Below are positions 1-4,858 of a stretch of 9,583 nt of DNA, piece after piece; the stretch's first letter is position 1; each line of letters starts with the position of its first letter. The notes below the pieces were generated by a model, which worked only from the letters and a program-made list of their open reading frames with translations, did not search any database and was not told where the DNA came from. Source of the DNA: Acidimicrobiaceae bacterium (GTDB lineage: Bacteria; Actinomycetota; Acidimicrobiia; Acidimicrobiales; MedAcidi-G1); assembly GCA_002714485.1 (NCBI GenBank), contig PAXM01000033.1, positions 1 through 9,583 on the forward strand, given 5' to 3'. The position numbers were made by a program, and so were the translations under genes.

Positions 1-153
1 CAGGAAGGGGAGCGCCCAAATGCCCTCGAGAACGATGGGATCGACTCGGATGCCGATCAGACTGAACCGATTGGTCGGGACGGATCCCGGACCGGTCACG
101 TGTCTGCTCCACAGGCTACGGGCCGAGTAGGGGACGCGCCAACCGTGACCTGA
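1..153 (+). CDS. Possible 3' end of an unidentified + strand gene
   Basis: Frame 1 is open from the first base of the window to a TGA at 151-153, giving 50 residues with no start inside the window. The fragment is rich in Asp, Glu, Gly, Pro and Thr and looks like a disordered acidic C-terminal tail. The first codon position is about half G while the second is G-poor, which is the pattern expected of a real coding frame. I do not recognise the protein. The matching register on the minus strand is also open (1-315), with an ATG at 162-160 preceded by GGGAGG (180-175). A divergent minus-strand gene is therefore the main alternative, although its base-position pattern is less coding-like and it is rich in Trp. 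The start of the gene lies outside the window. Confidence 0.3.
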   Translation, partial: QEGERPNALENDGIDSDADQTEPIGRDGSRTGHVSAPQATGRVGDAPTVT

Positions 154-185
154 GAATGGCATCAATAGAGCCAACCTCCCCGAAG

Positions 186-194
186 TTGTCCACA
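186..194 (+). promoter_or_regulatory. DnaA box (TTGTCCACA, perfect)
   Basis: The sequence reads TTGTCCACA, the high-affinity form common in actinobacteria. It lies 275 bases before the dnaA start, away from the other boxes, close to where a divergent upstream gene would begin if one exists. Confidence 0.7.
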
Positions 195-338
195 AGATCC
201 ATAGGGGCCAAAAAGACCAAATTTCTCTTCTTCGGCGGAGTCGAACCTGGGCCCTCCCGCAAAGCCATCTCATTTCAAAAATCGCGAAACAGGAACTGAT
301 CAGGCGCGACGCGGCTCATAAATGGACCTTGCGCAATA

Positions 339-347
339 TCATCCACA
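339..347 (+). promoter_or_regulatory. DnaA box (one mismatch)
   Basis: TCATCCACA differs from TTATCCACA at the second base only. It is followed by a GC-rich stretch and then CTACTT (353-358), two triplets that fit a DnaA-trio pattern. The run is too short to call this an unwinding element. Confidence 0.5.
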
Positions 348-419
348 GCCTGCTACTTTGCCTCGCCCACAGCGAGGGCGGAGTGGGCCTCCACCGGTCA
401 TTTTTCGTCCTCTAACGAC

Positions 420-451
420 CTTTCCACAGCAGATTCCACATCTGTGGACAA
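420..451. promoter_or_regulatory. Three clustered DnaA boxes before dnaA, two of them head to head
   Basis: CTTTCCACA (420-428, 7/9) and GATTCCACA (432-440, 6/9) face right, and TGTGGACAA (443-451) is a perfect box facing left. TCCACA at 435-440 and TGTGGA at 443-448 form a six-base inverted repeat with a two-base spacer. TCCACAG (423-429) can also pair with CTGTGGA (442-448). The cluster ends 17 bases before the chosen dnaA start, so DnaA bound here would be well placed to repress transcription of its own gene, or the RNA could fold near the ribosome site. Confidence 0.6.
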
Positions 452-458
452 CCCGATC

Positions 459-462
459 GGAG
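459..462 (+). promoter_or_regulatory. Ribosome binding site deciding the dnaA start
   Basis: GGAG lies six bases before ATG 469 but directly touches ATG 463. This favours 469 as the start over the two alternatives, 463 and the distant in-frame ATG at 322. Confidence 0.6.
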
Positions 463-468
463 ATGACC

Positions 469-1893
469 ATGGCAGATGCAACAGTGCTCTGGGAGGCCTG
501 TGCTACAGCCATTCAGTCCAAGGTTTCGGATGTCATCTGGCAGATGACGTTCAGTGGGGCTAAGCCAATCACCGCTGACGACCTGACCCTGACCGTATCG
601 GTGCCCAACAGCCTCATCAGAGATCGGATTAATGACCGATACCACGACCTCGTCCATAAGACGGTCGCCGAGGTGAGCGACGATCAGTTGACCCTCAAGA
701 TCATCGTCCGCCAAGATGAAATCGACGACCCTGAGGATTTCGTCATACCCCTGACCCCATCCTCAACTTTCGATCCAACCACCCAGGATCCAGCAACCAA
801 CAAGAAACCAAAGCAGCCAACAGCGACAACGACTATCCAGACTCCAACGGATAACGGTGGACCTTCGTTTAGCGGACGTCTCACGTTCGAGGACTTCGTC
901 ATTGGATCCTCAAACCGGTTTGCCCATGCAGCAGCCCAAGCCGTCGCTGAAAAGCCAGGTCAGTCCTACAACCCACTATTCATCTACGCGGAAGCAGGTC
1001 TAGGTAAGACCCACCTCCTCCAAGCGGTTGGGAACTACGTCCTCGCCAACTACCAGGCCAAGAAAGTTCATTACGTCTCCAGCGAGACCTTCATGAACCG
1101 CTTCGTCGAAGCGATCCGCAACAAGAAACTCTCTGAGTTCAAAGACCTTCATCGCCGAAACGACGTGCTTCTGGTAGACGACATCCAATTCATGGAGGGT
1201 AAAGAAGGCCTCCAGGAAGAATTCTTCCACACGTTCAACTCCATCCAGCAGGACGGGGGACAGATCGTGTTGACCAGCGACCGTCCACCAGACGACATTT
1301 CCACCCTTGAGGACCGTCTCCGGAGTCGATTCAAGATGGGCCTGGTCACCCACATCCAATCTCCAGATGTGGAGACCCGCCTAGCCATTCTCCGCAAGAA
1401 ATCCGAACAAGGGACGAGCGGAGTCAAGATTCCTGACGACGTGCTGTTCTTTATTGCCGAGAACATCACCGAGAACATCCGAGAAATCGAAGGTGCCCTG
1501 ACCAGAATCACCGCTTACTGCAGCCTTAACCAAGAAATCTGCACCTCCGAGTTAGCGATGACGGTCCTTGCTGATCTCATTACGAGCAGCGCGCCGCTCA
1601 TCATCACACCAGATCTAATCCTGGACCGGACGTCAGAGATCTACGGCTTCAGTCGAGAAGATTTGGTTGGAGCAAGCCGTCGCCGTCCTCTGGTCACAGC
1701 CCGTCAAGTCTCAATGTATGTCTTCCGCGAGCTCACCGATCTGAGCTATCCAGCGATCGGACGCGAGTTTGGTGATCGAGATCACACAACAGTTATCCAT
1801 GCCGTGGACAAGATCACCAAGTTGATGGCCGAACGACGGGAGATCTACGACCAAGTCTCAGCACTTACCTCCAACATTCGATCCAACAACTGA
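469..1893 (+). CDS. dnaA: Chromosomal replication initiator protein DnaA
   Basis: DnaA is the AAA+ ATPase that binds DnaA boxes at oriC, oligomerises with ATP and opens the duplex so that the helicase can load. With the start at 469 the protein is 474 residues, normal for the family. Domain I (about 1-85) is followed by a short Thr/Pro/Gln-rich domain II linker. The ATPase core has Walker A at 174-181 (AEAGLGKT), Walker B LLVDD at 234-238 and the arginine-rich box VII (RLRSRF, 283-288). Domain IV carries the DNA-binding signature GDRDHTTVIHAVDKI from residue 435. The first Walker A residue is Ala, where most DnaA proteins have Gly; this is tolerated in P-loops. The frame stays open back to ATG 322, but the added stretch is Pro/Arg-rich, spans the DnaA boxes and does not resemble domain I. 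The gene is followed by oriC. Confidence 0.97.
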   Translation: MADATVLWEACATAIQSKVSDVIWQMTFSGAKPITADDLTLTVSVPNSLIRDRINDRYHDLVHKTVAEVSDDQLTLKIIVRQDEIDDPEDFVIPLTPSSTFDPTTQDPATNKKPKQPTATTTIQTPTDNGGPSFSGRLTFEDFVIGSSNRFAHAAAQAVAEKPGQSYNPLFIYAEAGLGKTHLLQAVGNYVLANYQAKKVHYVSSETFMNRFVEAIRNKKLSEFKDLHRRNDVLLVDDIQFMEGKEGLQEEFFHTFNSIQQDGGQIVLTSDRPPDDISTLEDRLRSRFKMGLVTHIQSPDVETRLAILRKKSEQGTSGVKIPDDVLFFIAENITENIREIEGALTRITAYCSLNQEICTSELAMTVLADLITSSAPLIITPDLILDRTSEIYGFSREDLVGASRRRPLVTARQVSMYVFRELTDLSYPAIGREFGDRDHTTVIHAVDKITKLMAERREIYDQVSALTSNIRSNN

Positions 1894-1924
1894 TTTCTTC
1901 TTATGGCTCTCCTGGTTGACTACC

Positions 1925-1956
1925 AGTGGATTCCAGTGTGGAACACAAGTGGATTT
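1925..1956 (-). repeat. Three left-facing DnaA-box-like sites in tandem
   Basis: AGTGGATTC (1925-1933), TGTGGAACA (1937-1945) and AGTGGATTT (1948-1956) share the GTGGA core. Their starts are 12 and 11 bases apart, close to one helical turn, so proteins bound to them would sit on the same face of the DNA. CCAGTG is repeated at 1923 and 1933. Individually the sites are weak (6-7 of 9), which suggests cooperative low-affinity binding. Confidence 0.55.
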
Positions 1957-1999
1957 CATTTCCCCTGTCCCCATCTTCTGTCACGACACGATGTCACAC

Positions 2000-2018
2000 T
2001 GTGGAAACCAGTGGACAA
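2000..2018 (-). repeat. Two left-facing DnaA-box-like sites in tandem
   Basis: TGTGGAAAC (2000-2008, 7/9) and AGTGGACAA (2010-2018, 8/9) are ten bases apart on the same strand. The second is the best box inside the dnaA-dnaN gap. Confidence 0.6.
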
Positions 2019-2061
2019 CCATCTCTAAACCATCAGCTTCCTGACCTGCGATGATGAGTGA

Positions 2062-2118
2062 TACTCCACAATCCACAGCACCTATTACCACTACAACCTG
2101 ATGAGAAAAGAAACATGG
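2062..2118 (+). other. Candidate unwinding element: paired DnaA boxes, GC spacer, trio-like triplets, A-rich stretch
   Basis: Two right-facing boxes, TACTCCACA (2062-2070) and CAATCCACA (2069-2077), are followed by the GC-rich GCAC. Then come the triplets CTA TTA CCA CTA CAA (2082-2096) and an A-rich run, GATGAGAAAAGAAACATGG (2100-2118). The order and orientation match the basal unwinding system described for Bacillus subtilis, where DnaA boxes and a GC cluster precede repeats of 3'-[G/A]A[T/A]-5' on the lower strand. Three of the five triplets fit that rule (CTA, TTA, CTA). Opening would proceed towards dnaN. The assignment rests on pattern only. Confidence 0.45.
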
Positions 2119-2138
2119 TGAAAGTGACCAACCTGTGA
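2115..2138 (+). CDS. Seven-codon leader ORF overlapping the dnaN start (speculative)
   Basis: ATG at 2115-2117 opens a frame encoding MVKVTNL, ending in TGA at 2136-2138. Its stop overlaps the dnaN GTG (2135-2137) in a GTGA stop-start arrangement, the same configuration used at recF-dciA. The only possible ribosome site is the weak GAGAAAAG at 2103-2110. If translated, it could deliver ribosomes to the dnaN start, which has only a poor ribosome site of its own. Chance is a real alternative for so short a frame. Confidence 0.2.
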   Translation: MVKVTNL

Positions 2139-3229
2139 AGTTCCGTTGTGAACGTGATGTACTCGATCGAGCATTCTCTATTGCACGTCGTGCAGTAGCC
2201 GGCCGAGGAGGAACGCTCCAGGTCCTATCGGGTCTACACCTTGAACTCAAGGGCAATCGTCTGACGGTTGTGGGAAGCGATCTGGATCTGGTTGTTCGAG
2301 TCGTTGTCGAAGTCGGCGGTGAGAAGGACGGTTCGGTTGTGTTGTCCGCCCAGTTGGGGTCGGACATCGTTCGTGCATTTGATAGCGGACAAGTTGAGGT
2401 AACGGTTGATGATGATGGAGCCAGTGTGGTCTCCGGGCGATCAAACTTCAGTCTGCGAGTGATGTCTTCCGAGGAGTATCCGAAGTTCGACGAACCGAGT
2501 GGCGAATCAGTCACCCTGGATGCTGGCTCGGTTGCCGATGCACTCGACCAAGTCATCAAAGCGGCCAGTCTTGATGATGCTCGACAGATTCTCACTGGCG
2601 TGCTCATGGCTGCCGAAGAGGACGGTCTTCGGTTTGTAGCTACTGACTCCTATCGATTAGCGGTTCGAGATCTTCCGGGTACGGCGGTGCTCGGTCGAGA
2701 CCAAACGGTCCTCGTGCCATCGCGTGCATTGGACATGGTCAGAAAGATCTTGGGAAGCGGTGAAAGCCTCACTATTCGTTTAGGCGAAAGGGATGCGGCG
2801 TTCGAGATCGACGATGTTCAGGTCATGACACGCCTTATAGAGGGAGAGTTTCCCAACTACCGGGGATTGATTCCTGATGACCATCCAAACGTATTAGTAG
2901 TAGATCGGATAGCCCTTCAGGAAGCCGTTGGGAGGGTGAGAATTCTGGCCCAGGAATCTACGCCGGTCCGACTTTCAATGTCGTCTGATGGACTGGAGTT
3001 GGTGGCTATTACCCAGGACGTAGGGCAGGCCCATGAATCTCTGGATGCCACCTATGAAGGAAGCGATTTGACGGTGGCGTTCAACCCCCAATTTCTCCTC
3101 GATGGGCTCGAGGTCAGTCCGGGAGACGAAGTTCGATTGGAAACCAGTGAGGCCAGTAAGCCGGCTGTACTCAGGTCGATGGGGGACGAGCAATTTCTGT
3201 ACCTGCTTATGCCGGTCCGGGTGACCTGA
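2135..3229 (+). CDS. dnaN: DNA polymerase III beta subunit (sliding clamp)
   Basis: DnaN forms the ring-shaped dimer that encircles DNA and tethers the replicative polymerase and many repair proteins. The 364-residue product has the usual length and begins MKFRCERDVL, typical of actinobacterial clamps. It should contain three similar domains (about 1-120, 125-245 and 250-364) and ends LMPVRVT, close to the family's conserved MPVRL end that borders the protein-binding cleft. Middle landmarks include the stretch VATDSYRLAV (around 170) and FPNYRGLIP (around 240), both characteristic of beta clamps. The start is GTG 2135; no other start exists in frame, because a TGA lies at 2102. The ribosome site GGTGAAAG (2117-2124) is poor. 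The gene follows oriC and precedes recF by 58 bases. Confidence 0.97.
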   Translation: MKFRCERDVLDRAFSIARRAVAGRGGTLQVLSGLHLELKGNRLTVVGSDLDLVVRVVVEVGGEKDGSVVLSAQLGSDIVRAFDSGQVEVTVDDDGASVVSGRSNFSLRVMSSEEYPKFDEPSGESVTLDAGSVADALDQVIKAASLDDARQILTGVLMAAEEDGLRFVATDSYRLAVRDLPGTAVLGRDQTVLVPSRALDMVRKILGSGESLTIRLGERDAAFEIDDVQVMTRLIEGEFPNYRGLIPDDHPNVLVVDRIALQEAVGRVRILAQESTPVRLSMSSDGLELVAITQDVGQAHESLDATYEGSDLTVAFNPQFLLDGLEVSPGDEVRLETSEASKPAVLRSMGDEQFLYLLMPVRVT

Positions 3230-3244
3230 ACAGGCTCGGTTCAG
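3226..3244 (+). repeat. Small hairpin over the dnaN stop codon
   Basis: CTGAAC (3226-3231) and GTTCAG (3239-3244) form a six-base stem with a seven-base loop. The dnaN TGA lies within the 5' arm. The following TAATTTCT is not a strong U-tract, so at most this is a weak or partial terminator or an RNA-processing or stability element. Confidence 0.4.
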
Positions 3245-3262
3245 TAATTTCTGGGACCTCCC

Positions 3263-3281
3263 GGTTCCATTTTTCGGAACC
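3263..3281 (+). repeat. Small hairpin just before the recF start
   Basis: GGTTCC (3263-3268) and GGAACC (3276-3281) form a six-base stem with loop ATTTTTC. The 3' arm contains GGAA, the only ribosome-site-like sequence before the recF ATG at 3288. Folding would therefore hide it and could keep RecF synthesis low relative to DnaN. Confidence 0.4.
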
Positions 3282-3287
3282 AATATC

Positions 3288-4376
3288 ATGACTGTCAAGC
3301 ATCTCTGGTTGACCGATTTTCGGAATCACCGTGAGATTGACCTGTCGTTGGATCCTGGGGTGACCGTTGTGGTTGGTACCAACGGACAGGGTAAAACCAA
3401 TCTCATCGAAGCCCTGGTCTGGCTATCTCGGGGACTGTCTTTTCGAGGAGCTCCTACTGAGGCCTTGGTGCGAAGTGGTACGGAGCGGGCGTTTGTCCGG
3501 GCCGAGGTCGAGACCGCAGGGAGAACGGTTCTCCTAGAAGCCGAGTTGGTGGCATCGGGCAGAAACCGGATTCAGGTCAATCGGCAACGGGTGACTCGGC
3601 TCCGGGACCTGTTGGGTCACTTCCGGGCCACAGTGTTCGGACCTGATGATCTCCGGTTGATCAAGGGAGGTCCCGGAGACCGTCGGGGATGGATCGATGA
3701 CCTCTTGGTCGATCTTCATCCGGGAAACTACGCGCTGAGGGGAGATCTGGATCGCATCCTCAGACAACGAAACACCTTGCTCAAACAGGCAAGAGGGCGG
3801 TCCACACCAGAGGTGGAGACGACACTCGACGTTTGGGACGCTCAACTTGTCGAAGTGGGGGAACAGTTGGCCTCGGCACGGCGAGAGGTCCTAACTCGTC
3901 TCATACCGGAGATCGAGGTACTGATGGATGCTCTCACCAGTGGGCGTAGTCGAATGAACATTCAGATGGTTGATCAGTGGTCTTCGGAAGGCTTGACAGC
4001 AGCGTTGGCTAGCGCCCGACCTGATGATCTCAGGAGGGGGGTGACGACTGTCGGCCCCCATCGAGACGAGATCCTGTTCTCGTTGGATGAGATGCCAGCG
4101 AGAACTCATTCCTCACAGGGCGAACAGCGTTCTATCGTCTTGGCCCTCAGGTTGGCAGGGCATCGCCTGGTGACGGATCGGACCGGTTCAGAACCAGTTG
4201 TTCTACTTGATGACGTTTTCTCCGAACTTGACGCCGGTCGATGTACGGCTCTTGTTGACCTGTTGCCTTCCACCCAGGCGGTGGTCACCTCGGCGGGAAT
4301 GGTTCCAGAGGGGGTGGATGTCGGTGTGGTCCTATACCTAGACGATTTGGTTCCGGCATCGGTAGATCGATTGTGA
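3288..4376 (+). CDS. recF: DNA replication and repair protein RecF
   Basis: RecF is an SMC-like ATPase that works with RecO and RecR to load RecA at gapped DNA and helps restart forks. The 362-residue protein starts MTVKHLWLTDFRNH, the usual RecF opening. Walker A is GTNGQGKT at 30-37, the ABC-type signature SSQGEQRS is at 275-282, and Walker B VVLLDD ends at Asp308-Asp309 and is followed by VFSELDAGR. The middle segment between the motifs, with heptad-like RQRNTLLKQAR, fits the family's short coiled lobe. The start is ATG 3288, 58 bases after dnaN. The stop TGA (4374-4376) overlaps the next gene's GTG by four bases, which suggests coupled translation. All catalytic motifs are present, and nothing suggests truncation. 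Confidence 0.96.
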   Translation: MTVKHLWLTDFRNHREIDLSLDPGVTVVVGTNGQGKTNLIEALVWLSRGLSFRGAPTEALVRSGTERAFVRAEVETAGRTVLLEAELVASGRNRIQVNRQRVTRLRDLLGHFRATVFGPDDLRLIKGGPGDRRGWIDDLLVDLHPGNYALRGDLDRILRQRNTLLKQARGRSTPEVETTLDVWDAQLVEVGEQLASARREVLTRLIPEIEVLMDALTSGRSRMNIQMVDQWSSEGLTAALASARPDDLRRGVTTVGPHRDEILFSLDEMPARTHSSQGEQRSIVLALRLAGHRLVTDRTGSEPVVLLDDVFSELDAGRCTALVDLLPSTQAVVTSAGMVPEGVDVGVVLYLDDLVPASVDRL

Positions 4377-4687
4377 CGACCGACCGAGGACCGGTACCAC
4401 TGCGGCAGAGCCTGGAGCGGCTTCTGGAGGGTATGGGATCACCGCGTATTGACGACACAAAGATGATCATCGATCAGTGGTCTGAGATCGTGGGGCCTCA
4501 CTTAGCGGAGAGGATCGAAACCGTAGCGGTACGCGGATCGGAGCTATTGGTAGCTGTCAACGACCCGGCCTGGGCGAGCCAGGTGGCGTGGTTGGAGGCT
4601 CAACTGTTGGAGCGAATAGAGAGCCTCGTTGGACCCGGGAGAATCACCTCGGTTCGGGTTCGTGTGGAACGGCGGACAGGCCCCTGA
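4373..4687 (+). CDS. dciA: DciA-family (DUF721) protein, probable replicative helicase loader or regulator
   Basis: The family matches DUF721, whose members (DciA, Rv0004 in Mycobacterium tuberculosis) bind the DnaB helicase and are needed for replication in bacteria lacking DnaC or DnaI. The 104-residue product is nearly all domain: it has the family motif W-[ST]-x-I-V-G-x-x-[IL]-A (WSEIVGPHLA, 36-45), a central beta-rich segment LLVAVNDPAW with the conserved Trp67, and a helix SQVAWLEAQLLERI. It is shorter than the mycobacterial protein, lacking a long N-terminal extension. The start is GTG 4373, overlapping the recF stop (GTGA), so translation is probably coupled to recF. Its position beside dnaA, dnaN and oriC agrees with a role in initiation. 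The family call is firm; the biochemical role is inferred from homologues. Confidence 0.88.
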   Translation: MTTDRGPVPLRQSLERLLEGMGSPRIDDTKMIIDQWSEIVGPHLAERIETVAVRGSELLVAVNDPAWASQVAWLEAQLLERIESLVGPGRITSVRVRVERRTGP

Positions 4688-4702
4688 ACGATCGGTATTG
4701 AT

Positions 4703-4714
4703 CCTTCCGGAAGG
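4703..4714. repeat. 12-base perfect palindrome after dciA
   Basis: CCTTCCGGAAGG reads the same on both strands and begins 15 bases after the dciA stop. Because the arms abut, it is better seen as a protein-binding palindrome than as an RNA hairpin. Its binding partner is unknown. Confidence 0.35.
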
Positions 4715-4764
4715 GACTCGGATCCGTGGCCCGAGCCCCCCCTGCTGGTAGTCTGTTCTAACCG

Positions 4765-4778
4765 TGAACATGTGCTCT
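4765..4778. promoter_or_regulatory. Imperfect LexA/SOS-box-like site upstream of gyrB
   Basis: TGAACATGTGCTCT matches 11 of 14 positions of the actinobacterial SOS consensus CGAACRNRYGTTYG, with mismatches at positions 1, 11 and 14. It lies 81 bases before the gyrB start. A single imperfect site is weak evidence. Confidence 0.2.
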
Positions 4779-4844
4779 GACCTGCGGTTTTGTACCGTTC
4801 CAATCTGTTTCTCGGCACTTTCTTCCCCTAACCTGATGACCATT

Positions 4845-4850
4845 GGGGAG
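4845..4850 (+). promoter_or_regulatory. Ribosome binding site deciding the gyrB start
   Basis: GGGGAG lies eight bases before ATG 4859 but only two bases before the in-frame GTG 4853, so 4859 is preferred. The product loses only the first two residues of the longer version. Confidence 0.65.
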
Positions 4851-4858
4851 CGGTGTCG

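Larger units (their letters stand above)
154..468. promoter_or_regulatory. dnaA upstream region with dispersed DnaA boxes
   Basis: These 315 bases separate the possible upstream gene end from the dnaA start. They carry perfect DnaA boxes at 186-194 and 443-451, a one-mismatch box at 339-347, and weaker ones at 420-428 and 432-440. There is no rpmH-like gene here on either strand, although rpmH is the usual divergent neighbour of dnaA. I could not identify a convincing -35/-10 pair; TTGCGC (329-334) with TACTTT (354-359) has a 19-base spacer and is weak. Clusters like this upstream of dnaA usually serve autoregulation by DnaA and can also form part of a bipartite origin. Confidence 0.65.
1894..2134. 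other. oriC: Candidate chromosomal replication origin (oriC)
   Basis: The 241-base non-coding gap between dnaA and dnaN is the usual oriC site in actinobacteria. It contains at least seven DnaA-box-like sites built on TGTGGA/TCCACA. Five face left, in two groups (1925-1956 and 2000-2018); two overlapping ones face right (2062-2077). The best match is AGTGGACAA at 2010-2018 (8/9); the others match the consensus at six or seven of nine positions. No perfect box is present, unlike upstream of dnaA. The right end, 2078-2118, has trio-like triplets followed by an A-rich stretch and is the most likely unwinding site. The largest open frame crossing the gap is an antisense shadow of dnaN. Confidence 0.85.
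4688..4858 (+). promoter_or_regulatory. dciA-gyrB intergenic region, probable gyrase promoter region
   Basis: This is the largest gap after oriC (171 bases) and the obvious place for a separate gyrBA promoter. It holds the 12-base palindrome CCTTCCGGAAGG (4703-4714), a weak stem CTCGG/CCGAG (4717-4721 and 4731-4735), an imperfect SOS-box-like site (4765-4778) and the gyrB ribosome site (4845-4850). No clear -35/-10 pair stands out. Neither stem is followed by a U-tract, so a terminator for the upstream operon is not evident. Gyrase promoters are often supercoiling-sensitive, but the sequence does not show this directly. Confidence 0.5.

Noticed and set aside
233..268. tRNA-like GGTTCGACTCC on the minus strand near 240-250
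   Set aside because: The bases flanking the loop pair at only two of five positions, and no anticodon or acceptor stem can be built around it.
322..468. N-terminal extension of DnaA from ATG 322 (49 extra residues)
   Set aside because: The extra residues are Pro/Arg-rich and unlike DnaA domain I, the stretch contains several DnaA boxes, there is no ribosome site before 322, and ATG 469 has GGAG at proper spacing.
1981..2607. Minus-strand frame of 208 codons across oriC and the 5' part of dnaN
   Set aside because: It is antisense to dnaN, Ser/Thr/Arg-rich in the manner of a shadow frame, and has no recognisable domain.
2890..2905. TAGTAGTAG run resembling DnaA-trios
   Set aside because: It lies inside dnaN as Val/Leu/Val/Val codons and has no DnaA box beside it.
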